From: Ophiura sarsii
Lineage: Eukaryota; Echinodermata; Ophiuroidea; Amphilepidida; Ophiuridae
Direction: 5' to 3'
Assembly (NCBI GenBank): GCA_035610835.1
Contig: CM069448.1
Location: forward strand, 10,553,717-10,617,716
Length of the DNA: 64,000 bases
Under the pieces are notes generated by a model. The model made no database searches, was not told the origin of the DNA, and was given only the letters and a program-made list of their open reading frames with translations. The position numbers and the translations under genes are program-made. Positions 47,001 to 61,000 of this stretch are shown piece by piece; within the stretch, counting starts at the first letter, position 1, and the number at the start of each line of letters is the position of its first letter.

Positions 47001-50000
47001 CCCTAACACTACCCCCTCCTTTTTTCAGTAATTTTTCTGTGGGGCGAAAATGGACCCAAATAATAGCCGCAACCCCCCCCCCCCCCCCCCCCCCCCCCGG
47101 GTTTGAACCATGAACCTCCGGCACACATGGTACAGAATTCCACAGCATGCCAAAAGTGTCAAGGCTAAGTATATAGGCTGGGTCCATTATTTCATCAAAA
47201 AATTTCCACACAGGGTTATAGAAACAGGATGGGTCGTGGTATTTGGTAGGGTTAGGGTTATGATATAAATTAGGTAAGATGGGGACTTGAAGCCGTTGCG
47301 CATTGCATGAGGGTAGCTATGGTCATACTTTTAAAAATGGGGCTGCCTTGTATAAAGGTTTGATTGTTATTTGTTAAGTGTGAACTGATCTTATATTTTG
47401 AAAATTGTGCCTGGTTCTTCAGTTTGCCCCTGATTCTTGTATTAACATCCCCATGGACCTGGTGCCCAATCACTTAATTCAAGGCTGGGATAGATATTAC
47501 CATATTATCCCTATATAAGCCCTGCCCTAGGGAGCAATGGTATTTTGGGTGGGCGCTTATTTATTAAGTTACCTTTTTTAAAGTCATTTATCTTGGACAC
47601 TGTCAAATTTGGCACGGTTGCAAATGGTTTCTTGATGTGATCTTACCCAAAAACATAAATACTACCAAAGTTTCACGGTGACTAGAGTGCTGAAAAAGTG
47701 GTCTTACTCTTACACCTGCGATGCCACAAGTCCCTCAAAATGTTACCTAAAATGTATTAGTGGCCTGGTGTAGACATTCGTTCAGTAAACGTACCAATTT
47801 GTTGTGCTTGTTTTTGTCGATGGTCGTCCATTAATAATTGACTACATTGACTCAGTTATGAACATGCTATCACTGGATGACCCCTTTTTGCTAGAAATGA
47901 TTTAATGATTAATTTTAATACATAACAGAGACTGAGAGTAAGAGCTTGTATGCAACGGTTGGTGAAACCACACAAGATATCAACAGAGGATCAGATGACA
48001 AGCTCCAACAGGGAATCATGAAGGCTGCAGAACAAGGCAATCCCCTCCAAAACTTGTATGCGAAGATTGCTGAAACCACACAAGAGGATAACACAAGATC
48101 AGATGACAGGCTCCAACAGGGAATCAAAAAGGCTGCAGAACAAGGCAATCCCCTCCAAGATGTGTATGCGAAGATTGCTGAAACTACACAAGAGGATTAC
48201 ACAAGATCAGATGACAAGCTCCAACAGGGAATCATGAAGGCTGCAGAACAAGGCAACCCCCTCCAAAACTTGTATGCGAAGATTGATGAAACCAAACAAG
48301 AGGATAACCCCAGATTAGATGGAACTCTTCCAAAAGACACAAAGGCTGCAGAGAAGAGTACGCCTCTCAAGACCTCTTACAGTGATCATCTTAAGATGTC
48401 TGAAGACCCCTTTAGGAGAGATGACAATGGTAAGCTTGATATAATTTAGAAACTACTGTTACCAAATGTGTACTGTCGCGGCAAAAAAGTGCAGTTGTCT
48501 CTCAATTAAAAAGTTGAGATCTTAATACCAACAAAGGGAGCTGTTTGAATGCTTCAAAATGACACCTTACTGCATTCTGATTTGATGAAGAAAGAGAACT
48601 GTAAAATTATCTTTATTTTTCTTGGTTTTTCCATGCCTAATTCCATCTCATAATATAATAATACTAATTATAATAAAATCTCAAAATGTATTTTACCGAC
48701 AACTGCATCCTTTTGCCACGACAGTACACAAATGAAGGAGCATTAGGATTTGTAGTTTGTATCAGTTATGTGCAGAGCTTGCAGAGAAGGGCACGAATAT
48801 GCAGGTGTAAGGCTCGAATCTACAAGCCTTACGGTTTCACACCACTAAATAACGTCTGGCCCTACCCCCTTTGAGGCAAAAGTCCAAAACTGGCCCGTTT
48901 CTATGCTGAAACGGGAGACCTATTGTAAATTACAGTTTAAAATTAGGGTATTTACTACATGTTATGGCGAAATTAATATAGTGTGAATTTTGACAGACAC
49001 ATCAGCGTTCTTCAGGTCCAAGAAAATTGATGCAATGATGATTTTTTAATATTTTAACAGAGACATTTGTGTTCAGGTCATTTCCTGAAAAATCACCGAG
49101 CACCCCCCGGGATTCGATCCCGGGACCATTCGTACCCCAGTCTGTGCCCCTATCAACTGAGCTAACTCCCCAGCGCATATGCGGCCACAAACTTCGTGGC
49201 CACATATCCGTGCGGTAGGTGACGTTATCGAGCCAATGCAGCAGCACGTGCGTGGAGATAGTTTTATTTTGGACGATTTTGTATGGTCTAGTGGGGTTAG
49301 GGTTATGGAACATTGAAAAATTGTGTGTTTTAACCCTAACTCCCACGGCTATGTTTTGCGTGTATCGGGGGGAGGGGGGAAAAGTACAATTTTTTTAACC
49401 CGAAAAATCACCGAGCACCCCCCGGGATTCGATCCCGGGACCATTCGTACCCCAGTCTGTGCCCCTATCAACTGAGCTAATTCCCCAGCGCATATGTGGC
49501 CACAAACTTTCGTGGCCACAGATGCCTGCGGTAGGTGACGTAATCAAGCCAATGCAGCAGCACGCGCGTGGAGATAGTTTTATTTTGGATGATTTTGTAT
49601 GGTCTAGTGGGGTTAGGGTTAAAGGTATATTATGTGATCTTTCCAGGGAACGCCCTCAACATCGAAAAAAAAATTGAAAGCAGATTTTCTTGCAGATTTA
49701 CATTTCTGATCATAAATCGTACATACATTCCAAGTTACAGGGCGATACGATTCATCATTACTTCAAAATCATGGTTTTAGAGTGAAAATAAACTGTCGGG
49801 TTAACACGACAGTTTATATTTTCACTCTAAATTCACTCTAAAATCATGATTTTGAGGTAATTAGGAATCGTATCGCTCTGTAACTTGGAATGTATGTACG
49901 ATTTATGATCAGAAATGTAAATTTGTAAGAAAATCTACTTTCTAAAAAAAATCATGAACAGAGAGGCACCTACATGCACCCTGACTGACTATAAACTGTG

Positions 50001-53000
50001 AATATCATGTAGGTAAATTTTGAGAAATCTTTCAAATTGGTGCTTTTTACTGGAAACATTGGCGATTACGGCGACATTTCCAAGCTCGTCAGAGAGGTAG
50101 TCAACTCCATGGGCATATTTTGGCAAATCGAGCAGGTTCACCTACCTATTTTTTTCACTTTTTTGTGGGGAAATGTGATCATCTTTAAGAAAAAAATGAC
50201 ACTACGGGGTTAATTTCGCAATTTAGTGGTCTAAAACAGAGTTTTATATCAGTGTTTTTGTATATATCCCTATGGAGCTCTATTTAGTGGTGTGACCCCT
50301 ACAAGGTGCATATTAGCTCATGAGCATAATTGAAATGGTACAAACGAGCACCGGTGCTAATTTTTGTACCATTTCAATTATGCTAATGAACTATTTGCAC
50401 AATTTACTCAGCTCATATAAGGCATAAGTAAAATATGCAAATTAGCGATCTAGTGGCTAATTCTACACTTTCTGTGGTCAAATTGATTTGACTATTGTCG
50501 CCGCCGTTGTCAAAATAACTGGTCATCTGTAGTCAATTCAACCACGAATGCAGTCAAATCGACCACGTATATAGTTGATTAAAAATGACCACGGAAAAAA
50601 TAACCATGAAGAATTAAGAGTGTAGGAGAGTGAGGGTGTGAACAAGTCAAATTTACTTTAGTGAAGAAATCAACTTCACCTGCGATTTAATTTGATGTGA
50701 ACCTTGACTTTGAAACTGTACACAGAGCATTATACCCCTTGCCCCACTTACAGGCCTATCCTTATACCCCTTATACCCCCCCCTCGCCCCACAGAAAAAA
50801 TGGAAATAGCCCTATGTTTCATTCTTTTCGGTATAGCGTTATTACCCTTAGATATCGAAAATTGAAGAGCCCATCAGTCAGGAATAGAGTAGTAGCATCT
50901 TAGTCTTGAACCAAGAGTATTTTATCAATCAATAATTCGGCCAGTATTCAGCATGTTTAAAATTCATGTACATTGATCAATCAATATTTTGGCCAGTATT
51001 CGGCACGTTTATAATACATGTACATTGCATTGAAAATTATTTTTGATATCCTCTCGGTACAAAGACAAAGATGCGAATGAGATGTTGGGCACCGAATTGG
51101 AGCGGGCATGAAAAACAACCCGGAAGTGACACGTGATTGGTCGGAGGTAACCATGGTTGCCCAACGCAATTCCTGACAATAACAATTTTTCGCTCCAATG
51201 GGTAAAAGAGTTCGATCTATTATAATGCTCAAACTTTATTAACCAATTTCTGCGAACGATGTCTCTTTAACCCTAACCCCAAACCAGGTTTTTAACCGAT
51301 AGCTCAATTTTTGAGGGAAAATGGACAAATAAATCGCCGCAACCCTACCAGGGATCACCCCAGGACCTGAACCTCGGACCCCCTACGCAAGTCATGGCCT
51401 TCAGCTACTCGTTTAGGCAGTATACCGCGCTCAATATATAGGCTCGGTTGATTACCTCATCGAAAACCGTACTTTGTAGTACTCAAGAGCATTAGGGCTA
51501 AAGAGGGAACCATATTTGTAGAGTTATGGAGCGTATTTATTACCTGGTCAGTTACTATTTTGGAGGACTATATAAGATGCACTTTATTAAAGGGGCATTG
51601 AGAGATGTATCGATATACTAAATGACCAAATAACGTAAAGATAATCATCAACATAGCCCAAATCAAAAATGTCATACAATTCCAACATCGCCTTCATGCC
51701 AAAATAAGCAAATAACGGCACTTCCTGGTTGAGATTTGCAGCGAAAGTCCGTGAGTAAAACGATGCATAACTTTCGAATTTAGCACCTGAGTTTCGATAT
51801 GATCATATCAAAACTAAGAAAATCATGAAATTTTATATGATAAACGGCGAATGTTGGTAAACTGTTTCAGATTGTAGTTAGTATAGATGGTGTGACCGGT
51901 GACGTAGTGCCCGGTAGTATGCGTGCGCACCTATAGGGAATGTGCTTTAATTCACACTTGATTGATCATTACTTACCATGCTTACGGTGTAATAGTGCAG
52001 TAGTCATGGTTTGCATCCCTAAGCACAGTGAGAGACCAGGTACTAAATCTGGTTGCCCTGCAGTGTGCGTACGCACCATAAGGGCATGTGCTTTTAAAAT
52101 TGGCGCTCAGTGATGTGTGTTTTGCTTTCAAATAGTATGTATGCAGTAGTCATGGACTAGTACCTCTAGCATGTCTTTAGACCAGGCGCTAATCAATTTG
52201 TAAACACTACTGATGTAAACAACGGTCACCTCATCTATATATATGCCTAAGTATATTACTTTGATGCAAAAAAAATGATTTTCAGGACAATTGAGGGCGC
52301 ACTCCCATACGTATCTCTCAATGCCCCTTTATGGATGGGACCTAAAGTACACTATTTTCCTATTTTCTTTCTCAAGGCAAGTTGTATGTTGCCATCAAGG
52401 ATTACCAGCCTAGGGTTGCACATGAAATCGAGATAAAGAGAGGGGAAACGGTGGAGTTAACAGAGATTGATTTTGAAGATGGCACCTGGCATGTCAGGTA
52501 AGGAAGAAAAATAACCTCATGGCTTCTAAAACTTATTCTAAGTGGTTAGAAATGGGATTGTTTAACTATTGAGCCAATCGGGATCACTGACAGTAACTAC
52601 TGACAGAAAACCAATAGAGACAGATATAATCATAGGTATTGTGAAGATTTATTTGACCTGGTTGTTGGATGCATAGTTGACACTCAAAGAAGATTTTAAA
52701 GACACCACCACAATGCATTGCGTCTTTTGCCAAATGCCTTCAATGTGGTCTCCAATTCGTCTTGGTTCCCATAGACATATGCACAAAAGCATGGCATCAT
52801 GGAGCATTCATCATTGGAGCTCTTCCATTCTAGATTACATTAATTAATGAATTAGCTTTCTCAGTATTCCTTTTTCTTATTTTTAAAACTTAAGAGCTCC
52901 ACAAAATGCATCATTTGAAAAAGCCTTAGTTGGCTGGTGCTCCCGCAATGCATTGTGGGATATCCTTAAAATCTTCTTTGGTTGACGCTGTCCTGAGTCA

Positions 53001-56000
53001 AAATGACTGTGACATATTTGTAAATTCTATTGACACATTTCTATAAACGCTTGATTGAAAGGTTCAATTTTTGAGCTGTTATTGTGCCATTGTTGACCAG
53101 AAATGTTTATATTTCTTGTTAAAACTGATACTATAATTGTTTAATATGTTATAAATCAACTCCGAAAGTGTGCCAGATAATTCTGCTAATATTCCGAGAG
53201 ATGAAGGTGCTATAATATTTACCACCATATTTGTAGAAAAGATGAACATTTGATACTGAATTGATACCATATCAATTTAAAGCTCAATTCAAAGAGTAAC
53301 ATATTTTATGATCTTCAAGCACCTAAATAACTCTTTACCTAAATCAGGCAAGTATTTATTTCCTTGTTAACTGGCACGTCTAAGAGATATTGTCAAGACA
53401 TTATTTTGAATAATTATGGTGGTATAAACTACTTAAAAGTTATCGTTTTTGGGTTGTTTAAACTCACTCATTACCCATATACACCCATATGTAGAATAAA
53501 ACAGGTAACAACTCTTTCAATCTAGTGATTTCCTTACCCGAATAATGTTGTCCCTATTGACCCTGACGTTTGGGTGAATAGGGACACCAACCTTTGTAAG
53601 GAAAAAAAATATACCCATCACATATTTGCAATATTTTATAGGGGCAGTTCAAAGGAATTATAGGTGGACATAATATGCGCTAACATTTGAAAAGTTTGGG
53701 TCATGAGGCAACATGGACAAAATTACAATCTAGAGAGTGCTAAAACTGTCCCTATCCACCCCGTTTTATGGTATACATTTGAATATTCCGTTGTTTATTG
53801 GGTAATTTCAGAGTAACACTGGGTACCAGTCATGATAAATATACCTACTCAAAGAGAGTTGGTTGGGTACCAGCCAACTGTTTCACTGACTACACTGGAC
53901 CATATGACCGACGTAAATCCCGCTCTCTCATAGATGTCAGACCATCTGTAACAAACCAAGCAGATACTGATGAGGCACCAGGGGTAGTGGCAGCTGCAGG
54001 TATGAGGCCGGGGCCTGATAAAAGGTTCTCACGGACTGTATCTGATTTGTCAGATCAATTTGGCAGAGTTGAGATCATGACCAGACATGATGATGCTGGT
54101 GAGGATATAGGGTTTTAAATGGAAAATTGGAACACATGACATCATATGATAATTGTTATTTGTAATTTTATTTTTTGATACACAAATTAAGAGTATCCAT
54201 ATGAAAATAAAGAAATAAGGCAATATTGTTCTTAGTAACCTGATGAACCATAGACTTAAAATTGTGCAGTAAAGGGATGAAGAAAACAAATTGGTTGAAC
54301 ACACATATATTACATTTTCAAATTTGTTTTTTTAAACAAAATTGTTTTGAAATTATTTTGAACATTCTAATTTTTTTTTTTGTGTTGAAATATTGAAAAA
54401 TTGTTATACGCCCGCCCCCCCCCAAAAAAAAAACCCAAAAAAAAAAGAAAAGAAAAAAAAGAAAACCTGACAAACCCTAACTGAGAGGGTCTGTTTACCT
54501 ACAGAACAGAGTTTACTCATCACCTAATAATGTTTTTGCCATTTTATGCGTCACATGGTTACCAATAAAGAGAATTGCCAAAAATGCTGCAATATAACAT
54601 GGATTGATTCTCTACATAATTTACAATTAAACTATGTATACTTTGCTAAGCTTGTTTTAGCTTTTGGTGTTTACTCACAGAACTCTAGTAGATTCACCTA
54701 CATTGACCGGTTTACCATTTCATTGTGGTTCCTCTAACGTTAAATGGAACAGGTCCAAATCAATAACCGATCAGCCAATGTTTTTGAATCTACTAAGTGC
54801 AATGATTGATTATCTAAAATGCTATTTAGTAGTCTATCGACAGCTTTTATAACTGCTTGACTCGGATCTGGTGCTATTATTAGGAGCTCAAATTATTTGG
54901 TATGGTGAAGGTTTAATAAAATAACACGTTTAAGTGTTATTTTATTTAAAGTGCTGAAGGATCCACAGGAGCAAAGCAATAAGAAATCTTGATCTTAAAG
55001 GTAGATGTCCTGATTGCTGGCCCAATTTTCAACTTGACGTTTTCTATTTTCCATGAAAGGTCATTCTTAAAATTGTCGCATTCCAAAGTTTGAGTTGCAT
55101 AACTCTAATGGTTCTTTTAGAAGCACAAAGTCACAAGAAATTTTCCCATTTTCCCCATTAAAGTAGTACACAAACTGACGGGTGGTTTATATACCTTTGG
55201 CAGTTATTCACCACATGTTAGCCTACAATTTCTAAATTTAACATTTCTCGCCCTTAAGATTTTACACATGAGCAAAATATGGGGATTCTTCTGATATCAA
55301 AATATCTTGATGTGAAAAAAAACCATAACCACAAAAATTGATCGAACATACACCTTAAAGGCATATAATGCGATCTTTTTCCAACCCTTAATCCATTTTA
55401 CTAGGTTGACCTCGCGTAAAGTAGGTGAGGTCAACCTCACCCCCAAAAATGGTGCAACGGACATCCGTGGTGTGCAATACGTAAGCTCGACCTCACGGCT
55501 CTGATTGGTTAGCGACATTCTGTTTTTCAAGCAGGCACGCGCTGCTGATCGAAGTGCGCCCATGTATGTCGGAATGTGGTCAGGAGAATATGTGCCGTAG
55601 GTACATTGAATGAAGTGCCCCCTCCTCAGCTCTCCCCTCACCCACAGATCCTATTATTATGATCTGGCAACCTTCGTGCAATTAACATTAATAATTAATA
55701 AGCTATTAATCATTTACTAATCACAACATAAGGCCATGGGAAAAACTGTTCTTTAGGTCTGACTAAACCAGAAATGGCAAATTTTATGTTTAAAATAATG
55801 ATTTGAATTTTTAAACTAATAATATGAATTTTGAAAATGTTGACATTTTTAGGGACATTTTTGAAATGTAATTTTTTTTTTGAAATTTAATTTTTTTTTG
55901 AAATTTTTCAAATGTTTGAAATTGTTTCAAAAAAAAAAAAAATTAAATTAAGATTTTGCCTAATTATAACTCACCCTACTACAAGGTGAAGGTTTGTCTG

Positions 56001-58047
56001 TGTGTAGAGCTGTAGAGCAGTGCTTTTCATTGCCAAAGGTGTATATTATTTGGTGTTATGGTGCATTTTTTCTTACAGCATTTGGGGCTTAGAACCATCT
56101 TCATTTCTTTCATCTCTCATTACCATGGCAACATGTTCACGGACAAGAAAGAAGCAATCAAGGTATTTGCGTTTAATTTTAGAATACCGCTCATCATTGA
56201 CTGTCTATGTATTAGATGCAGTGGTTTTTCAAACTTCCCATTGAAAAACAGAAGATGAGTATACCAACTCCAGCATTTGTATTCTGGAAGGCAAAACATG
56301 TTCACTATATGTAATTTCAGTTTCAGGAAAAAACACAACCAAACACAAGAATAGTGTTCAATGTATCAATATGTTCCAACTCCCTTAACACATTTGGACC
56401 TTATGATTTGACATTTCGCCGGTAATAAATCATCTAAGGATGTATCCATTGCCTACTATGTGGTCCACTTTCAAGACTGCAAAGGACATAATGATGCCCC
56501 AAGGGCATATTATAGCCTTCATACCGCTGTAAGTGGACCACATAGTCAGCAATTTAAAACATTTTAAATTATTTATTACTGGCGAAATGTCAATTTATAG
56601 GTCCAAAAGTTTTAAGGAAGTGGGAACATAATGATTAGAGCATTTCCATTGTGCATATTGGTAACATTAAAAAAATGATATTGTGCAATCGTCAACTGAT
56701 TCTTTCTAACAAAATGGTACTAGCTGCAGGGCTAATAATAAATAAGTATCAGTGTATTACCAAATGGCACAAGTTGCTCTAATATCAAATATTTTTCTAT
56801 ATGCTTGCTTGTTAATTTTGTGTATAAGTACTTGGTAATAATGTTTGCTTGCTTCTATGTTATATTTTCCCATTACATTTTGTCAACACAAGATAGCCAA
56901 CAAGTCTTGTTGTGAATACATTTAATTGCAGAAGTTGATATGATGTGACACTGATGTGAGACCTTTGAAACATTGATATGATACCTATATGATACGAGCT
57001 TTATGATGACAGCCCAAATTGTTCAACTTTATTATAAATAAAGTGCACCATTTGATAACATCAACAAATGTTCATTTCACTTGTATGACAGTTGTCATGA
57101 ATTTAGTTCAGCTAATAACTTTTTTAGAAATTGGCATCATAAGCAAATCAATATTTCAATATATGTTTAATTCTATGGATGATATTAACTGTAGTTCATG
57201 TGTCATGTGTATATAATTAAGTTAAAATACACCATATACAGGGTGTCCCTAACAAAATTGTGCACATGTTTGCGCAACTTATTGACCATGAAGTCCTAAA
57301 GTTTGGTGTAATATGTTTATACACACAGAAAGGGAAAACACTCAGCTTTCAGATGCCGTTTATTTTATCTGATTTGGATTTGTCAATCCTGAGATATGAC
57401 CGGTTTATCAAAGCTACCCAAAATCGATGTTGTGCCAATTTTACTGAAAGAATGATTATGAGCGTCAAAACGATACTAACATTGGTCTAACCATGGGCAT
57501 CGATCTAGAAACATTGGGGTGGGCATTTGACCAGAGTTGTTTAAAAGAGGCTGAGGAACAAAAATGATGTCCTTGGAATATGTTGTAAGGGATTTGTACG
57601 AGCAGTTATTCTGGGATCCCTCTGAAGTGCACGCCGCACGTTATCAATGTGTTACTGTGTCCTGCCACTTTTCATATCTTAGTCGTACAGAATGTTTTTT
57701 ATTCATATTGGTGCTTGTACCGTTTACCAAATATTTTCAATACTCCTTTGTAGGTGTATTTCTAGATAGTACGTGAGTGTTTGGGAAATGAATGGCAAAC
57801 TCTCTGGTGACTTCTGCTGGACTTCTCGTTTCGAGAAAAATTTTGCCTTTTAATATCAAAATTAGCTTAATTTGGTCTGAAAGTAGGTATTTCATACCAT
57901 TTTAGAGCTATTTTTTAGTTATTTCTTACTTTAACAGTCAAGCCACTGGGCAAATTAGGGCATGTACTGCACTGTCATGGGTAACATTGTATTTTATCAT
58001 ATTTCTTTTGGGGGGGCATGGCCTCTGATTGGGGGGGGGGGGAATCC

Positions 58048-58083
<36 letters not shown>

Positions 58084-61000
58084 ACCTCTGGTTACGCCAC
58101 TGCAATGAAGAATGTATAACTGCACTTAAAAAGTTTCTTATAACAAAAGTCCGGGGTGTGATGGACTTACTGCAGAATTTCAAGTCCATTGGCAATCGGT
58201 CGGTAAAATGATCGTAGACTCATTTAATAAGTCATACGAAAAGGGGGAGCTTTCTTCATCCCTCAAGCGTGGGATAATTACGTTATTACATAAAGGTAAA
58301 TTACTACCAAGAAATAAACTGGACAATTGGGGGCCAATAACACTTTTGAATATAGATTATAAAATCGCGGCAAAAGCACTTGCATCTAGAATAAGGGAAG
58401 TTCTCCAGACGATTAATTGAATATATTTTGAGGTACACAGAGAAAAATAATATTAAGGGTACTATGATCTGTATTGATTTTAAAAAGCTTTCGATACGAT
58501 AAAAAGAGACTTCATATTGTGTTCCCTTAAACTATTTAACTTTGGTGAAAAAATAACAAATTGGATTCAGACTATGCTTAATAACACTGTCAGTTGTATA
58601 TTACATAATGGACATAATTATGTCTTCTTTCCTTGCACAGATGAATGGTCTAAGACAAGGTTGAGGTAATGGCAAACCAAATCAGACAGTCAGAATATAT
58701 ACATGGCATAAAATTGCTGTTCCTTGAATACAAAAATGAAGTAAAAATAACGCAATTTATGAACGATACAACTCTATTTGTTAGAGATGAGGAATCAATA
58801 AAAACGTATTAAAACATTCAAACTATTTTTTTAAAATTCAGGCTTACATATTAATAAATTAAAGAGTGACGCTGTCTGGATTGGTGCTTGTAGAGAATCA
58901 ACGAAAGAAATTAGGGGAATTAATTGGAAATGTGTACCAAATAATAATGTAAAAATTCTAGGGGTAGCAGAAGTAAACCCATGAACTAAAATAGAAGAGC
59001 TATTTGTTAACTAGGAGTCAAAGATGGAATTGATAGAGCAATCTTACAATGGTCTGAAAGGTACTGATAGTAGAAAGTCTTTTGGCATCAAAGCTATCTT
59101 TGTGTGACGTGGATCAGAAAAAGTAAAACGTACAACATTAAAACCCTAACCCTCCAGCCACTTCCTATGGCTCAATACCTGGACCTTACGATTTACTACA
59201 GTATCTTGCTGTAGTGATTTGTTGGTATAAGGAATTCACCTAGCTTGACTGATTGCACTGTTTAACACACAATAACCTAGTCCCTCCATAGAACTACAAT
59301 AGCATATGTGGAGGGGTAATTACTAGCACACTACGTTTACCTACACTGTGTTGGGTTATTGTCTACAGAGATTCCCAGGCAATGTGTATGCACTGTGTGG
59401 GGTGTGTCTACAGAGATTCCCAGGCAATGTGTATGCTAAGACAAGGGTTTTTACTATCATATTTGCCTGTGTAATTTGCAAGTATATAAAAGTGCCAGTA
59501 CCCTTGTATTGTGTTCTTATATATAAATTGTAAATAATTTGTTTTGTTTAGGATATACCCTTGTATTGTGATGTTTAACTGTTATGACAATGTTCTTCTT
59601 ATATAAATTGTAAATTGTAAATAATTTGTTTTGTTTAGGATAACAAAGTTGTTTATGTATTTATTTGTTTGTTTACATCTAAAAAAAACCCCAATATCAA
59701 TTATTGGTTTTCATTCAGAGATGAAACAATTTTAATCTAAGCCAAACAATTCACAGACAAAAGATAAGATTAACTTTTGCCCAATTGAATCAAATGGTTA
59801 TAATTCACGAGCTGCGTATGATTCATAAATAGTACTTTTTTTCTTCTTTCTTTCTTTCTTTTTTTTTTTATGGTGGGAGTAGGGGTCGGGTAGTGGAGGC
59901 GTGGGGAGGAGAGGGTGTGAGGAGTGTGCACACAGGGAGGATGATCCAGCCTGTAGACCAAAGCCTGTAGATAGAGAGAAAAAGAGAGACAACAATTAAT
60001 CATAATAGTTTTTTTAAATTTTTTATTATATTCTTTTTACATGTGTATCAATATTATATTTTTGTTGTTGTGGAAAAATAACTATTTGCATGACATACCT
60101 GTAGATGGACTTAACTGCTGTCATCTGTTACGATAAAAAGAGACTTCATATTGTGTTCCCTTAAACTATTTAACTTTGGTGAAAAAATAACAAAATTGGA
60201 TTCAGACTATGCTTAATAACACTGTCAGTTGTATATTACATAATGGACATAATTATGTCTTCTTTCCTTGCACAGATGAATGGTCTAAGACAAGGTTGAG
60301 GTAATGGCAAACCAAATCAGACAGTCAGAATATATACATGGCATAAAATTGCTGTTCCTTGAATACAAAAATGAAGTAAAAATAACGCAATTTATGAACG
60401 ATACAACTCTATTTGTTAGAGATGAGGAATCAATAAAAACGTATTAAAACATTCAAACTATTTTTTTTAAATTCAGGCTTACATATTAATAAATTAAAGA
60501 GTGACGCTGTCTGGATTGGTGCTTGTAGAGAATCAACGAAAGAAATTAGGGGAATTAATTGGAAATGTGTACCAAATAATAATGTAAAAATTCTAGGGGT
60601 AGCAGAAGTAAACCCATGAACTAAAATAGAAGAGCTATTTGTTAACTAGGAGTCAAAGATGGAATTGATAGAGCAATCTTACAATGGTCTGAAAGGTACT
60701 GATAGTAAAAAGTCTTTTGGCATCAAAGCTATCTTTGTGTGACGTGGATCAGAAAAAGTAAAACGTACAACATAAATGAATATGAAAAAGGTGGGCTGAA
60801 AATTCTCAACTTATAATGGATCAAAAAGCTTGCAGATCCAGAAATCAGCATGTGGAAAAATATTCCTATTTCTTTATTGAAAAAGACATGCCTAGACTTA
60901 AATATCTTCAAATGCAAGTTGTAGTTTTGAAACTATGAATAAATCCGTAAAGGGTATTATAAAAGAAATACCATCCTTTTACAAAAACCTGATAAAAGTT

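Noticed and set aside
49101..49171. Functional tRNA gene
   Set aside because: A and B boxes and the T arm are good, but the acceptor and anticodon stems do not pair, and a second copy shows it is part of a repeat.
57938..58211. Gly/Pro-rich frames
   Set aside because: Translated homopolymers next to a repeat end.
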